Source: Calliopum simillimum
Taxonomy: Eukaryota > Arthropoda > Insecta > Diptera > Lauxaniidae
Length of the DNA stretch: 64,000 nt
Assembly: GCA_951812925.1 (NCBI GenBank)
Contig: OX638368.1
Location: 125,821,309 to 125,885,308 of the forward strand
Direction: 5' to 3'
Part shown: one piece after another, positions 58,471-64,000 of the stretch
Layout: each line of letters starts with the position of its first letter
How positions within the stretch are numbered: the first letter of the stretch is position 1
The notes under the pieces: generated by a model
Told to the model about the DNA's origin: nothing
Seen by the model: only the letters and a program-made list of their open reading frames with translations
Databases searched by the model: none
Made by a program: the position numbers and the translations under genes

Positions 58471-58805
58471 TTCAATTTAAAGTGCAATATTTTTTAAACC
58501 TTTTTGTCGTCTAATGTTGTTAGCAGTTTTTTGTTTTGTTCAGTTGCTGTGATTTACAAGTGTTTAATGTCTTTAATTTGATTTTTACATTGTAAGTAAA
58601 ACTGTTTATAATTGTATATTTAAGTTTTGTAATTAATGTTTTGTATTATATTTTATAGTCCCTGAGGATGATTGCCAATGGCAATCGAAATATTGGAATA
58701 AAAATCTAAAAATTAAAAATTTAAAACAAAGTTTTTAATTTAAAAATTGACCTTAAAGCCCGAATATCCACAAATTTTACAATTAAAAAGGTCACAAAAT
58801 CAACT
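58471..58805. mobile_element. Second insertion in the copy-8 flank, unclassified
   Basis: Compared with 28232 and 39631, about 335 bp are added between gttttagtt and aagagaatggaaataaaa. The insert contains CCTGAGGATGATTGCCAATG followed by GCAATCGAAATATTGGAATAAA, a wording I associate with 3' ends of Penelope-like elements; this is a weak assignment. Confidence 0.4.
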
Positions 58806-58929
58806 TTATTATAAGAGAATGGAAATAAAAAGATTGGAAATGTTTATATTTTTTATCAAAACCTTGCTTTTCCCGGTGTGCATTGCTACACCTTCTCTTG
58901 TACGAACGACGGAGCATCTCCAATTAGAT

Positions 58930-59150
58930 TAAACTATTTGGAGTGAACTTAAACTAGCAATTTCAAAGCAGTTTTTTGGGAAAATATTCAAAAAGTTTGG
59001 TATAACATTCCTGGAGAAGCTTTTCGGAAGTTGATATTTTCTAAGTCCAAAAAATCGAAAAATTCAACAACAATAATGGCGGATATCCGAGGTATTAAAT
59101 GCGTTTTAATCAATTCAGTAAAATACGGGACCATAACTAACAATTATTCA
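58930..59150 (+). pseudogene. Possible Tc1-like transposase C-terminal fragment
   Basis: WSELKLAISK, then after a 1-nt shift AVFWENIQKVWYNIPGEAF-RKLIFSK and a later GIKC fit the C-terminal pattern of Tc1-like transposases (W-x-E-L-K, W-x-x-I, L-x-x-S). No catalytic part or termini. Confidence 0.35.
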
Positions 59151-59870
59151 ATATTTACAACCAAGTTCGTTGGGCACACCTATTAGTCTGACCAACCGAA
59201 ATTGTTTGTATTTTATGAATTAACCGAACGTTAATAATACAGTAAAGTTGTCAAAAAATGTATGAAGACCAAGAAAAATTTCGCACTGCAAATTTTTTTG
59301 CTTAATGTTTTTAGGACCACTATAGAAACTTAATGTCAAAAAGGTGACTGACTTCCCCACCCTTGCGCATTAGCCGCCATCTTGAAATATGTTTGATTCA
59401 ATTTATCTCGTTTTCTGTTGGTCGGTCAGAAAAAGTTTTGAATAAAAATAACGGGCAATAAAATTCTACGTTTTTTTGATCGCGGACGCGATATCCATAA
59501 GTTGATATTTTGAGCGGTAGAGGCTGCCAAATTTACAAAAAATCAGTTTTTTCCATTTGCACCTACTGGGTGTTGATTTTTCAAAAAGTTGTGGTGACAT
59601 AATTTGTAGCGCTTGCAAAAACAAGCAAAATAATTTTTAAATGAAGTCATTGTCTCAATTGGTTCTCGATTTATAGAACAGTAAAAATGTCATAAAATGT
59701 ACGTAAAATGTAGGACCACTGTAGAGGCCTAAAACCAAAAAGGTGACCTCGCCCCCCTGCGCTTCAGTCGCCATCTTGAAATATATTTGATTAGATTTAT
59801 TTTGTTTCCTATTGGTCGCACAGAAAAAAATTTAAAAAAAAAAAAATTACGGGCAATAAAATTCTACGTA

Positions 59871-61108
59871 GGGGAGGGGGGGGCTAGTGTGGACTGGGGG
59901 CTAGTGTGGACAAATTCAAATTCTCGCGCCGTTTTGAATTTTTTGTTTCTGTTTTATATTTTTCAAGTTGGTATTTGCACTCTGCATCACCAGAAAAAAA
60001 TTCATTTGTTGACAGTTCAGCTTTCCATGATAACGTGACCGAACGTGTTTTAAGCAGCAAAAAGTAATTTTTTTGTTGCTTCGTAATTTCAGTGATACTT
60101 TTAAACTAATTATTCTTTTGCTGTAGTGTTAATAGATAATACAACTTAAAATAGTGTTTATTAAAACCATTGAAATTATTTTTGAAGAACTTTACCGTAA
60201 GGTTAAAAAAAAAAATATTTTTGTTTAACAAGACATGAAGGGGCTAGTGTGGACAACTGAAATGGGGCTATTGTGGACATGTCCGCAGCAGCTGAAATGA
60301 CTCCAGAAATCGTCAGACCATTTCTAAAAGCAGTTCCAAGAAAGTACGTTACTAAAAAGAAAGAACGACAGATTCACGTATCCCGATTTACCGGATACCA
60401 GCGAAATTTACCGAAATGAAATAGTGACAAAGCTGCCACAACCACAACAACTTTCGGAAACATCGCGATCAGCAAGTTATATGAAATTTGAAACATCATG
60501 GACAAAAAGTATTTTATATTGGCCAAATTGTCACGATCCATGGTTCTCAAGATTTCGACATTACGTTTCTAAAAAGAAAGAACGATAGATTCACGTATCC
60601 CGATATACCGGATACCAGCCAAATTCACCGAAATGAAATAGTGGCAAAGCTGCCACAAGCACAATAACTGCCGGGAACATCTCGATCAGCAAGTTATATG
60701 AAGTTTGATATAAATTTCTCCAAATACAACATGGGATAGCAGTTAATTTTTTATTTGTATTATTATTTGTATTACATCATTATTTTCTTGAATAAACATG
60801 TATCTGAACTCTTTCTTAACGTTTTTGTATGAATTATTAAGTTTCTTATGGTGTCCACATTAGCCCCCAGTTAAATCAATGGTTGTCCACACTAGCCCCG
60901 TATAAGGGGCTAGTGTGGACAAATGTAAGCTCTTTTTAAAATAACTTAATAGTGCATTTATGAAAATAAAAATTCATAACTATTGATGCAATTATGAAGG
61001 CAAGAGGTATAAGTAATCGCTAAAAATTACTTTATTACAAAAATGATATATTTACATACATAATTCTGTAATTATATAAAAATTGTCCACACTAGCCCCT
61101 CCCTCCCC
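59871..61108 (+). mobile_element. TA-flanked pogo-like element with reiterated GGGGCTAGTGTGGAC
   Basis: Ends GGGGAGGGGGGGGCTAGTGT and inverse of GGGGAGGGAGGGGCTAGTGT are flanked by TA (59869-59870; 61109-61110). The uninterrupted sequence CTACGTATTTTTGATC is present in inverse copy at about 62800-62816. GGGGCTAGTGTGGAC or a close variant occurs at least eight times in both orientations, including a hairpin (60885-60899 / 60906-60920). A coding trace near 60290-60420 reads TPEIVRPFLKAVPRK and KKKER, like the linker of pogo-type transposases. 60357-60480 is duplicated at 60570-60705. Confidence 0.85.
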
Positions 61109-61549
61109 TATTTTTGATCTGGGACGCGGTATCCATAAGTTGATATGCCGAGCGGTAGAGGCCGCCAAATTTGCAAAAAATCGGTTTTTTTGCATTTTGA
61201 CCCACTGGGTGTTAATTTTTCAAAATGTTGGGACCACCAAATTTTTAGCGCTTATAAAAGCAAGCAAAATAGTTTTCAAATAAAATGATTATCTCAATTA
61301 GTTCTCGAGTTATTATAAGTTAAAAATAAAATGCGTGTAAAAAATTTATTGCATATGTTTTTTATCTGAACATTGATCACATAATACTTAATTACTCGAG
61401 AACCAATTGAGATAATGACTTCATTTAAAAATTATTTTGCTTGTTTTTGCAAGCGCTACAAATTATGTCACCACAACTTTTTGAAAATTCAACACCCAGT
61501 GGATGCAAATGGAAAAACTGATTTTTTGTAACTTTGGCCTCTACCGCTC

Positions 61550-62758
61550 TGTTCGGTAGCTTTTAAATAAAAATCACAAAATTTAATTATTTTTAAGTAT
61601 TTTAATTTACAATACAAAACAAAAGAGAAATTAAAGCGGGATTACAAATGTAAAAAAAATAATGTTATAAGTTACACACTTGTACTTGCCTTGGCGGATT
61701 GATCTCAAGTAAAGCTTTATAAATTTGCATAATATATTGAGCATAAACGGGAATGGGAATAATGAAGACGAGAGAGTGCTTTTTGGGAGTATATATTTGA
61801 TAATTAAGGAGAGATGTGGAAGTTGGGATAGAAAATTATAGGGTTAGGGGAACTGATGCTATTGTGGTATAGCTAATGTTAAGGTAGAATTTGAGAGAGA
61901 ACCTTCAGATCAATTTCAGCCAAATTTTGTTATGCTGATCATTGAAGTATTAGCTACAGAATATATTTCAATAAAATGTGTGCAATTTCATTAAAAAAAG
62001 TTATTGAGCAAAATCTGAAAAAAGTCAAAAAAGATGTTTTCAAAAAGTTGGCAGGTAATGTGGTATATATGGTGGCACAATGTGGTATATATACTGATCA
62101 GTACTTGCAAAGTGGGCTGGTAATGTGGTGCATATAAGTAGGGTAATGTGGTATACTTAACCAAACAACCAAATATAAAGTTTGAAAGGTATGAAATAAG
62201 TTCATAATAACATTTACATTGGTTCTCAAACTCATAGTTTTTATAAAAAAATAAACAGCAATCAAATAATGTTAAGAATAACAAGAAATATTCATATACC
62301 ACATTAGCGAACTCCGACTATACCACATTGGCCCATTTTTAGAAATTACAAAATTCTAAATATAAAATGGGAAACCTTGTGAATTACACAGTTGAACACT
62401 TATTTCGCAATACTTAGCACTTATCTTTATTGAATATAAATAAATCTTCACCAAAAACCAACTTTTTCTTAACAAGATTTTTTTGCAAAAAATCCGGAAA
62501 AAAAATCAACCACACGCGACTTAAGTTTTGTTCAACTGACACTGGAAAAATTTTGTTTGGTGCATGACAGCAACACATCTCTGGTTTTTCATATTTTCTG
62601 ATAGGATAAAAGCAGTGACGTTCACAGGCTCTTTCCCAATTCGGAGAGATGCGACCATACCACATTGGAAAACTATACCACAATACCATCAGTTCCCCTA
62701 CCACCTTTACTTAAAATAATGATTTTAGCTATTACTTAATTAGTTACGATATTAAACA
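61550..62758. mobile_element. Solo LTR (about 355 bp) split by a TA-flanked element
   Basis: Starts TGTTCGGTAGC, ends GATATTAAACA (TG..CA) and is flanked by the 5-bp duplication CGCTC (61545-61549; 62759-62763). The repeat it sits in has the uninterrupted form ctaccgctcaaaatat as judged from 59511-59527 inverse. No internal region is present, so it is the product of LTR-LTR recombination. Superfamily unknown. Confidence 0.8.
61847..62698. mobile_element. TA-flanked element with reiterated TGTGGTATA
   Basis: Ends GGGGAACTGATGCTATTGTG and inverse of GGGGAACTGATGGTATTGTG are flanked by TA (61845-61846; 62699-62700). ATGTGGTATA or close variants recur about nine times in both orientations. No transposase domain is recognised; a minus-strand frame (62704-62414) is unassigned. 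It sits inside the solo LTR. Confidence 0.85.
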
Positions 62759-63010
62759 CGCTCAAAATATTAATTTATGGATATCGCGTCTGAGATCAAA
62801 AATACGTAGAATTTTATTGCCCGTAATTTTTGTTCAAAATTTATTCTGTCCGATCAACAGGAAACGAGATAAATCTATTCAAAATGGCGGCTAATGCGCA
62901 AGGGTAGGGAGGTCACCTCTTTGACGTTAAGCCTTTTTAGTGGTCCTAAAAACATAAAGCAAAAAAAAATTGCAGTGCGCAATTTTTTCTAGGTCATCGT
63001 ACAATTTGAC

Positions 63011-63699
63011 TGTACTTAAAGTAATTTTTTTAGTTTGTAAAAGCGCGAATTTTTTGAATCAATCCTTGGATCCTGCTGATTACAAAAAGTGCTTTGGAAC
63101 CAAGAAAACATTGCGTTTAGATATTCCGCAACGAGCTTGAAGGTACTTTTTTAGGAATTTTTGAGTTTTTAGGTACTTTATTTAATTTAAACGCTATATC
63201 TTTCGAATCAGATAAGATATTTGCAATAAACTGTATTTTTTAAGAATATTTTGAGCCATATTCTGCATCAATAATAGTTAATCAACTCTTTCTCAATTTT
63301 TTTTAAGCAGCACTTTAAACTTCAAAATTTTTATTATTTTTTGAGGAGTTTGCACTTTCAAGAACCGATTTTTTTTTTTTTATTTTGCTCTAGGAAATTT
63401 TTTTATGCGTCTATTTTTTAAGAATTATTCAAAAAAATGTTTAAAATATTCCAAAAAAAAAAATTCACATTTTATGCCTTGTACACTTTTTTCGTAAGAT
63501 GCCTTCCTCTTGAGTAAACAAAGAGTTTTGCCTGCCGCTGGCTTTCAAAAGCCCAAAACTCTCATCTAGCGACTGAATCTTATCTTGAGCCGTAAATCAT
63601 TTTAAAGCTTATAAATTATGCTTTAATTTAAAGTACTTTTAAAAAAAATTCAAAAGTATTTTTAAGTTTAAAAAATTTTGGTGAAAAAAAAAAATTTTT
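63011..63699. other. Unassigned AT-rich repeat DNA
   Basis: 63480-63690 is an inverse copy of about 40000-40300. No gene. Confidence 0.5.
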
Positions 63700-63954
63700 T
63701 TTGGTACGGTTTAGTACTTAGTGTAAAATGCATATTTTACTTTTCAAGAAATAACTTTTAATTGCATGTTGCTGACACTTTAGACTTTATAAGTAAGGTA
63801 TACATTTCTGTTATGCATTTTATGCTGATTATATGTAATTTCAAACTATTAATAGGAAATAGCACTTTCTCCAAATTGCTAAAGCTCCCTTAAAAAAAAA
63901 AAAGAACAAAATCCATTCATTCTGGTACGAATCAGCAGATAGATACGTAGTAAA
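63700..63954 (+). promoter_or_regulatory. Conserved upstream block of receptor copy 9
   Basis: GATTATATGTAATTTCAAAC, ACTATTAATAGGAAATAGCA, AAAGCTCCCTT, then the leader ATTCTGGTACGAATCAGCAG..GTAAA before the ATG. Close match to the copy-3 block but without its 440-bp insertion. Confidence 0.65.
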
Positions 63955-64000
63955 ATGTTGACGTTCCAAGAAGTAGCATGGATCAGCTGTATACTCCTGA
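63955..64000 (+). CDS. Divergent ionotropic receptor, copy 9 (5' end only)
   Basis: The first 15 codons, MLTFQEVAWISCILL, follow the conserved leader and match copy 3 (MLTLQEVAWISCILL). The window ends inside the signal peptide. Whether the rest is intact cannot be seen. Confidence 0.8.
   Translation, partial: MLTFQEVAWISCILL

Larger units (their letters stand above)
59240..63010. repeat. Complex inverted/tandem repeat hosting three younger elements
   Basis: Unit 1 (59280-59690) and unit 2 (59705-59870 continued at 61109-61330) are tandem copies. The inverse copy lies at 61375-61549 continued at 62764-63010. Shared words: cgggcaataaaattctacg; gcggtagaggc.gccaaattt; caagcaaaata.tttt.aaat; cgccatcttgaaatat. 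Each arm is interrupted by a later insertion. Noncoding. Confidence 0.85.

Noticed and set aside
59787..60038. 83-residue open frame across the border of the pogo-like element
   Set aside because: It spans the element boundary and is therefore an accident of insertion.
62414..62704. Cys/Trp-containing 96-residue minus-strand frame as a functional gene
   Set aside because: It overlaps the inverted end of the TA-element and is not recognised. It might be a transposase remnant but cannot be assigned.
1..64000. CRISPR array, bacterial operon or phage region
   Set aside because: Repeats are long or degenerate and lack unique spacers of fixed length. Gene content, transposon types and base composition are those of an insect genome.

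Overview
The window looks like AT-rich nuclear DNA of a higher fly (Diptera, Schizophora; a tephritid or similar is plausible, but the species cannot be read from the sequence). It is dominated by a head-to-tail tandem array of nine single-exon chemoreceptor genes or gene remnants, all on the + strand. They are embedded in transposons, foldback repeats and one large minisatellite. Each receptor is about 615 residues long: a signal peptide (start MLT..), an extracellular N-terminal region, a split ligand-binding-like domain, three membrane segments (M1 near residue 327, M2 near 388, M3 at the C terminus) and no introns. This is the architecture of divergent ionotropic receptors (IRs, variant ionotropic glutamate receptors), most like the Drosophila Ir20a clade, which includes Ir52 and Ir94. 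I give no gene symbols because orthology cannot be assigned by eye.

Receptor copies in order: copy 1 (1-2150, broken, split by a mariner-type element); copy 2 (10669-12510, full length with one in-frame TAG); copy 3 (17993-19829, 17-nt deletion and one TAA); copy 4 (26038-27885, intact); copy 5 (34116-35636, N-terminus lost, frameshifts); copy 6 (37445-39291, TAG and 1-nt frameshift); copy 7 (49096-50817, open but lacking M3); copy 8 (55739-57586, intact); copy 9 (from 63955, cut by the window end). By sequence they fall into groups A (1, 7 and, more loosely, 2), B (3, 5, 9) and C (4, 6, 8). The alternation B-C, B-C and the shared spacers show that a two-gene block was duplicated. A conserved upstream block (an AT-rich stretch, then ACTATTAATAGGAAAT, then a conserved leader) precedes the seven copies whose 5' ends are visible and probably holds the shared promoter.

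Mobile DNA: two damaged DD37D mariner (maT-like) copies (616-1903; 7478-8370); a decayed Tc1-like element (about 2640-3530); hAT-type elements with exact 8-bp target duplications (21547-22000; 29552-31323; 57850-58395); three TA-flanked elements with GGG-starting inverted ends, two of which keep pogo-transposase traces (30250-31107; 59871-61108; 61847-62698); a BEL/Pao LTR retrotransposon with near-identical LTRs but a large internal deletion (43425-48169); a solo LTR (61550-62758) split by one of the TA-flanked elements; a decayed RTE-like non-LTR element (about 52330-55450); LINE fragments; and several foldback elements. A 1.9-kb minisatellite (23255-25195) has a 39-bp unit and a local 117-bp higher-order period.

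Overall this is a rapidly turning-over receptor array. Only copies 4 and 8 are clearly intact. Copies 2 and 7 carry single, potentially functional alterations, and the rest are being eroded by deletions, nonsense mutations and insertions. Block duplications preserve uninterrupted paralogous sites that date several insertions. No rRNA, convincing tRNA, CRISPR array or bacterial-type operon was seen.
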